NCBI RefSeq assembly: GCF_007741495.1
Contig: NZ_CP036262.1
Location: forward strand, 1,798,001-1,862,000
Origin: Roseimaritima multifibrata
Lineage (GTDB): Bacteria > Planctomycetota > Planctomycetia > Pirellulales > Pirellulaceae
Direction of reading: 5' to 3'
Length of the DNA: 64,000 bases
Numbering within the stretch: the first letter of the stretch is position 1; each line of letters opens with the position of its first letter. The position numbers were made by a program, and so were the translations under genes. This document shows, piece after piece, positions 38,383 to 47,200 of the stretch. The notes under the pieces were generated by a model, which had not been told where the DNA came from, made no database searches, and saw only the letters and a program-made list of their open reading frames with translations.

Positions 38383-40143
38383 ATGCTTGACGGCGCTTTG
38401 AATTCCGCTCTGCCTTTTGCCATGATTCCGATGGACGTTATGGAGTGGTTACCTGTTTGGATCACTCCATTTTGGTTGATCGCCGTCGGTTTGGCGTCCG
38501 GTTTGGCTTTGTTGGCGGTCGTTTACGGTCTGCTTGCAGCCCTCTCGCTCGTCCCCGCGATCGGGACATTGGCTGAGAACCGGCAGCTGGCGACGCCCGT
38601 GGCGGGGGTTCTGTCAGCCGTCATCGCTGGGCTGCTCTGCTGGCAATATGTCCCGCAGGTAGAGCCGGCGAAGTATCAACTGCACTTGGTTTTGCCTTTG
38701 ATCGTCGTCGGCGTGTTGTGCGGCTGGGGGATCGTTTACGGAGCTTGGCGGCGAACGCGTCAGGAGTTCTTTCTGATTGCCAAAGAAGGCCCCCTCCCCT
38801 ACGTGCTGGGGACCGCCGCCGTTGTCATGGTCGTCGGATTGGCCGGCACAAAATTAGTCGAGAACCCAAGTGGGATCTTGGAATCGGTCAAACAAGTCAA
38901 TTGGCTGGATGATGGTACCGAGGTCATCTCTGTGCAGCTTGATGGCGTGGGTGCCGATCTGCAGGCCGACGAAGCGATGTTCGTCAAAATTCCCGATTTG
39001 CGCTACGATGCAGGCCGATTGACCGAAGTCCGGATCGTTGCGGACAAATTTGTCCGGATCGCGGATGCGGAACGTCCCGCTGATTTTCGTATGGCACCCG
39101 TTCCTCTGCAGCCGGGCGAAGAGATTTATCATCGTTCAGGACAGATGGAATCCCCGCCAATTCCGCCAGACAGTGATAGTGTCTACGTCCAAAATACAGA
39201 AACCGACCCTGCTACGGTCACGTTTACGTTTGTGCGTAAACCGATCGTATCGCAGGCTTGGACCATTCCGTTTGTGGCAGTCGCGTTTGCGTTGATGATT
39301 TCGGCTTACATCACTTTCCGCCAAGCTGCCCCGCGAATTGCGGCCGTGGCAATGTCGACTGCCAAGAGCGAAATGGCCCAGCCGTTGTACCTGGTGCTGT
39401 TGTCGCTGGGGATCGTGGTGATCTTGGTTCTTACGATCGTCCCGTTCCATACGATGGGCGACGATATCAAGATGATGAAAGACTGCTGCATGACGCTGAT
39501 CATGGTTCTCTCGCTGGTCCTTTTTGTTTGGTCGGCCGGTTCGACCGTTTCCGAAGAGATCGAAGGGCGAACGGCGTTGACGGTGCTTAGCAAGCCGATC
39601 AGCCGAAGAGGGTTTTTGCTTGGGAAATACACGGGGATCTTGATGACCGTGTTGGTCCTGTTTGTGATCTTGGGAGCCCTGCTCGCTGCGACGGTCAGCT
39701 ATAAACCGATCTATGACGCACGTGAGAATTCGTCTGAGGATCCGATGTGGCAGGTGACCCATGAAGAGGTGATGAGCACCCTTCCGCCGCTGACGCTGTA
39801 CTTTATGGAAACAATGGCCATCGGTGCGATTGCGGTCGCGTTGGCGACTCGCTTGCCCCTTTTGCCTAACTTTATCTTCTGCTTCGTGATCTACGTCATC
39901 GGTAACTTAACGGCTCCTTTGGTGAGGTCGTCTGCGGGGGAAAATGCGCTTGTCGGTTTTGTCGGCAAGCTGATCGCGGTGGTGGTCCCCAACTTGAACT
40001 CGTTCAGTGGCCAGGCGGCGGTCGATGCGGGGATTTCAATCCCCCCGATCTACTTGGCCGGAGCGTTCAATTACTTGGCCTGTTTCTGCGTGATGATTTT
40101 GATGTTTGCACTGCTGCTGTTCGAAGATCGCGACCTCGCTTAG
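38383..40143 (+). CDS. ABC-2 type transporter permease
   Basis: 586 residues from ATG 38383. About ten hydrophobic segments in two blocks: N-terminal membrane region (residues 20-150), a soluble periplasmic-type domain (about 165-300, beta-rich), then segments around 305-585 containing the ABC-2 permease pattern (SEEIEGRTALTVLSKPISRRGFLLGKYTG). That EIEGRTALTVLSKPISR coupling segment is shared with NosY-like/gliding-type permeases. No ATP-binding subunit is adjacent, so the ATPase must be encoded elsewhere. Cargo unknown. Confidence 0.85.
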   Translation: MLDGALNSALPFAMIPMDVMEWLPVWITPFWLIAVGLASGLALLAVVYGLLAALSLVPAIGTLAENRQLATPVAGVLSAVIAGLLCWQYVPQVEPAKYQLHLVLPLIVVGVLCGWGIVYGAWRRTRQEFFLIAKEGPLPYVLGTAAVVMVVGLAGTKLVENPSGILESVKQVNWLDDGTEVISVQLDGVGADLQADEAMFVKIPDLRYDAGRLTEVRIVADKFVRIADAERPADFRMAPVPLQPGEEIYHRSGQMESPPIPPDSDSVYVQNTETDPATVTFTFVRKPIVSQAWTIPFVAVAFALMISAYITFRQAAPRIAAVAMSTAKSEMAQPLYLVLLSLGIVVILVLTIVPFHTMGDDIKMMKDCCMTLIMVLSLVLFVWSAGSTVSEEIEGRTALTVLSKPISRRGFLLGKYTGILMTVLVLFVILGALLAATVSYKPIYDARENSSEDPMWQVTHEEVMSTLPPLTLYFMETMAIGAIAVALATRLPLLPNFIFCFVIYVIGNLTAPLVRSSAGENALVGFVGKLIAVVVPNLNSFSGQAAVDAGISIPPIYLAGAFNYLACFCVMILMFALLLFEDRDLA

Positions 40144-40175
40144 GGAGTTTCACTGGTCCTTAGAGCCTTGCGTTT

Positions 40176-40207
40176 CCTGCATTTTGTTTGGGACAAGAAA
40201 ATGCAGG
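40176..40207. other. Hairpin downstream of the permease gene
   Basis: Perfect 10-bp inverted repeat (40176-40185 with 40198-40207, CCTGCATTTT/AAAATGCAGG), loop 12 bases. No T tract follows on either strand, so terminator function is uncertain. Confidence 0.5.
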
Positions 40208-40405
40208 GGCACCGTTGCAGGGCTGTAAGGGGGCTGCGGTTTCCGTAGTGATTTCCGTTTTAAACATCATGTGTAAAAAGCTTGCTATGGCCGAATAGTA
40301 TTAGTAGGCTTGCGAATGACCGAGGAGCGGAGGTCGTTGGAGTGATCCTATCTGGGTGGCTCCGTCCTCAACATGCTCCTGTCCTCTCGACGGGATGTTT
40401 GAAAC

Positions 40406-40771
40406 ATGGCGACAGAATTATCAGATCGCGTAGAGTTTTCAACTTTGGGGTCACAATTGGTGGCGAAGCTGATGGACGCTCGGATTGTTAGCGGCCGGGT
40501 CGCTACTCAAATCCGTGAACGCCTGACGACGGCGCTTGATCGTCAGGGATCCGCAGTTCGCTCGGTTCGTATCGATCTAGCGTGTGTCGAGATGATCGGC
40601 AGCGCAGGGCTAAACGAGTTAATCGGTTTCCGAACTCGAGCTCGTGGACAAGGGATGACGGTCGAGCTGACCGATGCCCAGCCTCAGGTCCGCGAAGTCC
40701 TGATCATGACTCGTTTAGACAGGGTCTTTGATGTGCCCGATGTCTTCCACGAAGAGGATCAAACCTCTTGA
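40406..40771 (+). CDS. STAS-domain protein (anti-sigma factor antagonist-like)
   Basis: 121 residues. Single STAS domain: strand LVAKLMDARIVSG, helix ATQIRERLTTAL, and the motif RIDLACVEMIGSAGLNEL that replaces the usual DLSxVxxxDSSGLG. The Ser phosphorylated by anti-sigma kinases in SpoIIAA corresponds here to Ala (GSAGL), so classical phospho-switching may not operate. No anti-sigma kinase is adjacent. Its stop TGA overlaps the TTG start of the NAD kinase gene (TTGA), indicating translational coupling. A role in NAD kinase control is possible but is inference only. Confidence 0.88.
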   Translation: MATELSDRVEFSTLGSQLVAKLMDARIVSGRVATQIRERLTTALDRQGSAVRSVRIDLACVEMIGSAGLNELIGFRTRARGQGMTVELTDAQPQVREVLIMTRLDRVFDVPDVFHEEDQTS

Positions 40772-41661
40772 GTCGATCGCGTCCTGAATTTTTCCGACCT
40801 TGGCCACAGAGCGGGCGTTCACGTCCTGAGGTGGTCATATTGGGAGTTCCCGGACGCGAGCAGGTTTTGCAGGAACTTCAGCGGTTAAGACCGATCATCG
40901 CTTCGCGGGCAGATATCGCCGCGATTGATTTGGAATTCAGCTACGATTTCACCGACAAAGATCACGATCTGGTGATTGTCCTTGGCGGCGACGGTTCGAT
41001 TTTGCAGGCCGCACGCCAGATGGGCGAAAATCAGATTCCCGTCCTGGGAGTCAACTGCGGAAAATTGGGATTCTTGGCCGCCCTTTCCCCCAATCAATTT
41101 TTGGATGTCTGGCCCGAGGTCTGCTGCGGAGGTTTCGAGATCGTTTCGCATCTGATGTTGAGGGCGACCTTAACTCGTGATGGCGAAGTCTTGGGTTCGC
41201 ATCTCGGATTGAATGAGGCGGCCATCTTGGGTGGGCCGCCCTATCAGATTCTTAGTATCGACATGTTCGTCGATGGGCAGTTGGCGACGACCTATCGGTG
41301 CGATGGGTTGATTATCAGCACCCCGATCGGCTCGACGGCTCATAATCTTTCAGCGGGTGGGCCGATCCTGCACCGAACGCTTGACGCGTTCGCCATTTCG
41401 CCGATCAGCCCACATACGCTCACCTATCGTCCCGTGGTCGATAGCGCAGACCGCATCATCGAACTGACGGTGGCGGTGCCAAACGAGTCGACCAGCATTG
41501 TGGTGGACGGTCGTGTGCTGGGGCGGATCGAGGCGGGGGACCGAGTGGAAGTACGCCGTTCGGATCACGCTTTCTGGATGCTGAACGTCCCCGGTCAAAA
41601 CGATTACCGCACCTTGCGGGATAAACTGGGGTGGGGCGGCAATACGCTTCCTAAGAAATAG
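40768..41661 (+). CDS. nadK: NAD kinase
   Basis: 297 residues from TTG 40768. Phosphorylates NAD+ to NADP+, the only route to NADP(H). Conserved motifs: LGGDGSILQAARQ (GGDGT/S site), GVNCGKLGFLA, LNEAAI and CDGLIISTPIGSTAHNLSAGGPIL. All key residues are in place. Cytoplasmic. The start overlaps the stop of the STAS gene by four bases and no other good start is seen, so the two proteins are made from one transcript. Confidence 0.95.
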   Translation: MSRSRPEFFRPWPQSGRSRPEVVILGVPGREQVLQELQRLRPIIASRADIAAIDLEFSYDFTDKDHDLVIVLGGDGSILQAARQMGENQIPVLGVNCGKLGFLAALSPNQFLDVWPEVCCGGFEIVSHLMLRATLTRDGEVLGSHLGLNEAAILGGPPYQILSIDMFVDGQLATTYRCDGLIISTPIGSTAHNLSAGGPILHRTLDAFAISPISPHTLTYRPVVDSADRIIELTVAVPNESTSIVVDGRVLGRIEAGDRVEVRRSDHAFWMLNVPGQNDYRTLRDKLGWGGNTLPKK

Positions 41662-41706
41662 CCACGAAGGGTTGCTGCGTTCAATCCCGGTACCAGAACG
41701 TCTTGG

Positions 41707-43122
41707 TCATTTCGTCGGCATTTCAATCAGGTGAACGTACAGTTCCGTTGGTGCCGTAGTGCCGCCCGGCGAGTCGTCTTTCTTCATGGGGGCAGCGTTT
41801 TCGGTGCTCGGTTCTTCTTGATGGATTGCCCCTTCCTGTTTTTGGACGAACTGAATCCATACCTGCCGGAATTGCTTCACTGCGATGGGCGGGCCTTGTA
41901 CCAAAAAGATGATTGGGCGAGGTTCGGCCTCCAGCGTGGGGGCAGCGGCTTTTTCGGGCATTTGCACCTGGAAACGCTCTACCAGCCAGGTTGTTGCCAT
42001 CGTCACCCGTCCTGCGGGGAAGTGGCTGATCAAACGATTGGAAGGATTGGAGGGCGGAATGCGATTTGCATTTCCCTGCCCAGGAAACTCCTGGGAAACG
42101 AAGGAAACGCGGAGCGGTTGGGCAAGGTTGTCTCCGTCAGCCGGTGCAGCGGCGCCTCTTGCTCTAAGGGCAGGAGCAGCGGCAGCGGACATTGCCGCGC
42201 CCGTCGCATCGTCCGCTGCAAACGAAGCGGCCGGAGGTGGGGCGGCACGTTTTTGCGTAGCGGCGGCTCGCTGAGCCGATTTTTGCATTTCCGGTGCGCT
42301 GCGATTTTGAGATTGTACGCTCCGCATCATTCGTGACGGTTCGGCGCGGAGGGGGGCGGCGCGGAGGGAGGGCTGCGGGATCGCGGCCGATTCAGGGGCC
42401 ATGGCAAGCTTGTTTTCAGCCGTCTCGGGCGATGGCATTCCCCTGCCCCCGAAGCCAAAGCTTTGGGCTTCGGGCGCGCTCGCACGCCCTAGCTTAGGCG
42501 AGTTCACGTTTTCGCTGTTCTTTGCTTCCGGGGCCGAACGTTGCATTGGCAGGCTTTTCAGCATCGGCGCCGGAGCATCGGAGACGGCGGCTTCGGAGCC
42601 TGCGGATTCGGAGGCGACTGCATCGGGGGCAGCCATTCCAGCGGCCATATCGGGTGCAGATAATTCAAGGGAACTGGGCGAATCGGCGCGATCCTGCGGT
42701 TCCGCGTTTTCGGGTGGGATCGGTCCCGGAGCGAGGGCGATCGATGTGTTCTTGGTGTTCGGTTTGCTGACGTGCCAGAGCGACCAACCGACCGCGAGTA
42801 AAACGGTTGCGGCCAAAGCCAAGGTCGACAGATGCTGAAGCGTCACAATGCCGGACCCTGGTCGTCCAAGGTGGCCCGCCGCCGGTTGCGCATTTTGAGC
42901 TTGGGCTTGGGCGATACGAGCTCGAACAGCCTCGCGAATATCGCTATCGAAACTGGGGGTCGGGAGGCTTTGCAGGGCTTGGCGAATCGCTTGGATGTCT
43001 TGCAGTTCTGCCCGAAGGTCGGGGGTTTCCTGCAGAGCCGTTTCGACCAGCGTTGTTTCTTCCGCGGTCAATTCACCATCCACGTACCCACTGAGGAGCG
43101 AGCGATCAAACGGATTATTCAT
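41707..43122 (-). CDS. Large anti-sigma factor-like membrane protein
   Basis: 471 residues. The N-terminal 50 residues (LLSGYVDGELTAEETTLVE, ALQETPDLRAELQDIQAIR) match the helical anti-sigma domain that binds ECF sigma factors, but the zinc-binding HxxxCxxC of the ZAS type is absent. One membrane segment (about 95-117) follows. The extracytoplasmic part is Ala/Pro/Ser/Met-rich low-complexity sequence to about residue 330, then a more conserved end (ATTWLVERFQVQMPEKA and TELYVHLIEMP). Overlaps the sigma gene by eight bases. It probably sequesters the sigma factor until an envelope signal frees it. Confidence 0.85.
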   Translation of the reverse strand: MNNPFDRSLLSGYVDGELTAEETTLVETALQETPDLRAELQDIQAIRQALQSLPTPSFDSDIREAVRARIAQAQAQNAQPAAGHLGRPGSGIVTLQHLSTLALAATVLLAVGWSLWHVSKPNTKNTSIALAPGPIPPENAEPQDRADSPSSLELSAPDMAAGMAAPDAVASESAGSEAAVSDAPAPMLKSLPMQRSAPEAKNSENVNSPKLGRASAPEAQSFGFGGRGMPSPETAENKLAMAPESAAIPQPSLRAAPLRAEPSRMMRSVQSQNRSAPEMQKSAQRAAATQKRAAPPPAASFAADDATGAAMSAAAAPALRARGAAAPADGDNLAQPLRVSFVSQEFPGQGNANRIPPSNPSNRLISHFPAGRVTMATTWLVERFQVQMPEKAAAPTLEAEPRPIIFLVQGPPIAVKQFRQVWIQFVQKQEGAIHQEEPSTENAAPMKKDDSPGGTTAPTELYVHLIEMPTK

Positions 43123-43771
43123 CGCATGCCTCCGGAGTTGGGAAGGGGGTGGGGAGTGAGTAGCGGGACATCAGCTCTTTCAGGTCATTTCGGGCTCGAT
43201 GCAGACGGCTGCGGACGGTCCCTTTGGGTATTTTTAGGATTTCAGCAATTTGGTCATAGTCCAGGCCGTCCATATCGCGGAGGACCAGTACGCTGCGTCG
43301 GTCGTCTTCCAGTTGGGCAATCGCCTGCCGCATCTGCTGGACCAGTTCTTCCGTTTCCGCCACCGAATCGGGAGTGTCGCCATTGGAGGATGTGCTTGTC
43401 TCCTCCAGCGGAATCGACTTGTGGGTCGTTTCGATCCGGCGTTTGCGGTGTTTACTGATCGAGAGGTTAACGGTAATTCGATAGATCCATGTGAAAAACG
43501 AGCTCCGCCCTCCAAAGCTATCGAGCTTGAAAAAGGCGTTTGCGAGCGCTTCTTGAACCAAGTCTTCGGCATCTTGATGGTGATTCACCAGCCCATAAGC
43601 CATTCGCGTTAAGCGAGGGGCGTAGCGGCTGATCAATATATCAAAAGCCTCCGCCTCACCTTCCAAAGTCCGGGAGATGATGGTTTCGTCGGTCTCTTCG
43701 GCACCTAGTGACGACGGGGAACCCGAAGCGTCAGAAGGCTGGTTGGGCGGTCTATTATGGGAGACGCTCAC
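43115..43771 (-). CDS. ECF RNA polymerase sigma factor
   Basis: 218 residues. Region 2 about 45-110 (ISRYAPRLTRMAYGLVNHHQDAEDLVQEALANAF, then FTWIYRITVN), linker about 110-145, region 4 about 145-200 (LVLRDMDGLDYDQIAEILKIPKGTVRSRLHRAR). The helix-turn-helix is intact. Regions 1 and 3 are missing, as in ECF sigmas. The last codons overlap the start of the anti-sigma gene. The first 25 residues are disordered. It is likely autoregulated. Confidence 0.95.
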   Translation of the reverse strand: MSVSHNRPPNQPSDASGSPSSLGAEETDETIISRTLEGEAEAFDILISRYAPRLTRMAYGLVNHHQDAEDLVQEALANAFFKLDSFGGRSSFFTWIYRITVNLSISKHRKRRIETTHKSIPLEETSTSSNGDTPDSVAETEELVQQMRQAIAQLEDDRRSVLVLRDMDGLDYDQIAEILKIPKGTVRSRLHRARNDLKELMSRYSLPTPFPTPEACDE

Positions 43772-44051
43772 GCGGTTGGCTCAGTTCCCGGAAAAGAGTC
43801 CCTGTCGGAAAAGACCTACGGCGAATGCGGGATGTCGCACCGAACCAAGGACAAAACAGGGCGGAATGGATTACATGATCAGTCTATGCATTGTAACGCC
43901 CAATGGTGAATTTGGCGCGCGCCGAATGCTCCCCAGTTTCACCAACTTTTGAAGCGGCAGACGATACCGAGTAAACCAGGCAGCCAAAGCCGCTCCGTCC
44001 GCTGTATCGCGGGCTGTCGATTTAGCGATTGTCGCCTTTCGCACGTCCCCC

Positions 44052-44103
44052 GCGATTTATAAATGAAGAAAGGCTGGCTCCCCTCGCCCCTGAGCGAGCT
44101 CTT
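44052..44103 (+). repeat. Dispersed repeat, family B, copy 1
   Basis: About 50 bases beginning GCGATTTATAAATGAAGAAA and ending GAGCGAGCTC; shared with 51324-51378 (same strand) and 51665-51713 (opposite strand). Directly followed by a family A palindrome. Confidence 0.8.
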
Positions 44104-44107
44104 TGTT

Positions 44108-44131
44108 GCGGAACGGTGTGGGCCGTCCGGC
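44108..44131 (+). repeat. Dispersed palindromic repeat, family A
   Basis: GCGGAACGGTGTGGGCCGTC followed by CGGC; a variant of the family A palindrome with an altered loop. Confidence 0.75.
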
Positions 44132-44155
44132 AATCGCATCGTAAACGCAATGAAT

Positions 44156-44183
44156 TTTCCGGTCGGCTTGTGCCGACCGGAAA
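44156..44183. other. Perfect hairpin near the 3' end of putA
   Basis: 12-bp arms (44156-44167 with 44172-44183, TTTCCGGTCGGC/GCCGACCGGAAA) and four-base loop TTGT. It lies 78 bases beyond the putA stop but is not followed by a good T tract on the minus strand, so it may be a 3' stabilising or repeat structure. Confidence 0.6.
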
Positions 44184-44260
44184 GGAAATTCGCCCTCTGA
44201 TGCCATCCCTCGCTTGCTTTGCCGGATGACCCGGTCAGCTCGTTCGGGGCTGCGGCGCGT

Positions 44261-47200
44261 TTATCGCTCGCGGGCACCCAGGTTGCCATAGCGATGGTAG
44301 TCGTGCGAGATCGATTGCTCGCGGACAAACCACAAGCATTCGATACGTCCATTTTCGCTGATCGAGCGTCGGATCGCCGGTACAAAGGCGGTCCCGCAGG
44401 CCCGGAGTACCGCTTCTTCGAGGTAGTCTTCGGAGAGCAGACGCAAGCGGTCGATCGCTCCCGATTCGATCGCTTGAATGAGTTCGGCGTTGGATTCTTC
44501 CAGTAATTCAATCCGTCCGGCCCAATGTTCCATCACCGTTTGTAAAGTTTTTACGGTCTCCGAACAGGTGTCGGGAGCGTAAGAGAAAACGGCCCGGCAA
44601 CCGACTTCCGCTGCCGCCATCGCCGCGATCAGTGCCGCGACAGGTCGGTCGCTGTTTTGTAGGCGGACACGCAGATGGGGGACGGCTAGGTAGCGGTGGA
44701 GGTTGTCTTGGCCCAGCAGTTTTAGTGGATCATGGACCTGCCCGAATTCCTCGGCGACCGCGCGGCGAATCGATGTAGCGGCGACTTGCAAGCTTTCCCG
44801 GTCGTCGGCCGACAGGGTGGCGGCCGAGGTCAATTCGCGGAGAGCTTCGTGCCAGGATTCTAACGGCGATTCCCCGCTGAAGGAGAACGTTTCCGGAGTC
44901 GGCAGCACATCGGAAATCGGTTCGCTTGATTCGGCCGTGACGGTTGGTTGGTCTTCGACAGAGCGATCCGCGGACCGTTTGGGGTGTCGCATCAGACCGA
45001 CGACGTAGTTGGGGCTTCCCGCTTTCAGTCCGGCTCCGAAGGCGCTTGCTCCCATTCCACCAAAGGGTTGTCGCAGCACGATTGCGCCGGTGGTCGGACG
45101 GTTGATGTAAAGGTTGCCAGCGCGGATGGTTTCTCGCCACAGTTCTTGTTCTCGGTCATCCAGGCTTTCCAGGCCGCTGGTCAGTCCGTAGCCGGTAGCG
45201 TTCACGATCGCGACCGCTTCGTCCAGTCTGCGGAATGGGATGACTCCAAGGACGGGCCCGAACAGTTCGGTCCAGTGCGTGAAGCTTTCCGGCTGGACGT
45301 TCCATTTGACTCCGGGCCGGTACATTCGGGGGTTGTCTCCGACATGTTCCGGAATGACCAGCCAAGATTCACCCGGCTCCAGTTCCTTCATGCCTCTGGC
45401 AAGGTCGTCGCTAGGTGGACGGATCAGGGGACCCATTTTGTTGGTCAGGTCCCAGGCTTCGCCAACGCGGAGACTTTTGACGGCGTCGCTTAAGGTTTCC
45501 CGGAAGTGCGGGTCGTCATAGACCTCTTGTTCAAGCAGCAGCAGCGACGTGGCACTGCACTTTTGTCCGCAGTTGCTAAAGGCCGAATGCAAGACATGTT
45601 TGATCGCAAGGTCGCGGTCGGCCATGGAGGTAACGATCGTCGCGTTTTTGCCGCCGGTTTCCGCCAGTAGGTCTAGGTCAGGACGAGCATCTAACATCGC
45701 TTTCGCCGTGGAGGTTCCTCCGGTCAGGATCACGCTGTCGATACGTGGGTCGGGGATCAGATGTTCCCCGGCCAGCCTGCCTTGGCAGGGAATGAACTGG
45801 AGGGCCGTCCGTGGGATTCCGGCATCCCAGAACGCTTGGCAGATTCGGTATGCACAGAGGACCGTATCGCTAGCCGGTTTCAGGATGACTGTGTTTCCCG
45901 CGGCAAGCGCCGCGGCGATCCCGCCGCAGGGAATCGCCAGCGGGAAATTCCAGGGGCTGATGACCGCGATCACTCCACGTGGCTGCGAACCGTTGGGATC
46001 GGATTGGTAAGGGACCGCCGTCAGTGGATAGAATTCGGCAAAGTCGATCGCTTCGCTAACTTCGGGGTCGGTTTCCAGTACCGTTTTGCCACCTTCGGCG
46101 ACGGCGGTTGCGATGAGGTCGCCGCGTCGTTCTCGCATTTTTTGGGCGGCTTCGCGGAGCCGTTCGTGGCGATAGGAAAGCGTCGTTTTTCGCCAGCCGT
46201 CCGGATCATCGGCTGCGGTTTGAATCGCTTTGCGGATATCGTCGGCAGTCGCTTCTAGAAAACGGCATGAAACGGTTTTGGGCCGCGAGGGATCGAACGA
46301 TTCTCGCAGCGTTCTGCCCGCTTGCTCCTTGCTGTCGGAAGCCTCGATTGTTTCGCCGCCAACGACCACGGGGACGGTGGGAGCCATGTCGTTGCAAAGC
46401 AATTTATGTTTTGCCAGTAGGCCTGCGATCCACTCGCCGTTCTGCGGAAGAGACCAATCGGTGTCCGGTTCGTTGATGAACGATTCCCAGTTGGGGGCAA
46501 CCGGCGGCTGGGCGGGAGGTTGGCGACGATCCTGAGTGCGGCGTGGTAGCGCAGAGACCTGATCGATTTGTTCGTATGATTTTAGAAACCCAGCGACCAG
46601 TTGGTCCCATTCCGGTGTGTCGGGCTGAAGCTGGAAAGTGTGCCGGAGGAAGTTGTCTTCGCCGGTGTTCTCGTCCAGGCGACGAATCAGATACCCGATG
46701 GCGTGCAGGAAATCTTCTTGGCGGCAGGCGGGGGCATACAGCAGCATGCTTCCGGTCGCTTCAAAAAGAGCGCGGCGTTGATGGTTCGCCATTCCCTCCA
46801 GCATTTCAAACTGGACCGAAGGGAGGACTCCTGCCTGATTGGCCCAGACCATCGCCAATCCGATATCGAACAGGTTGTGCGAGGCGACGCCGGTCTGGAC
46901 GGCGTTTGCAACTTCGGGCTGAAGCAGCAGTCTTAGCATCCGTTTGTAGTTGGCATCCGTTTCCCATTTGTGCAGATAGGGAGCCTGAGGCCAGCCTGCG
47001 ACCGAAGCTTCGACTCGCTCCATTTCCAAGTTGGCTCCTTTGACGACTCGGATCGTCACGGGATGCCCGCCTGCTGCGACCCGTTTTTTCGCCCATTCAA
47101 CAAGGGTCTGCAGGACTGGATAAGAGTCCGGGACATAGGCTTGGAGTGCGATCCCGGCGCGGACCTGTTGCAATTCTTCGCGGTCCAAAGCTTGCATCAG

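Larger units (their letters stand above)
43772..44260. other. Intergenic region with two dispersed-repeat copies and a hairpin
   Basis: 489 bases between the sigma factor gene and the 3' end of putA. It holds one family B copy (44052-44103), one family A copy (44108-44131) and a perfect 12-bp hairpin (44156-44183). No gene is supported. Confidence 0.6.

Noticed and set aside
44730-45140. 136-residue frame inside putA
   Set aside because: Same-strand alternative frame within the aldehyde dehydrogenase domain; Arg-rich and without a family match.
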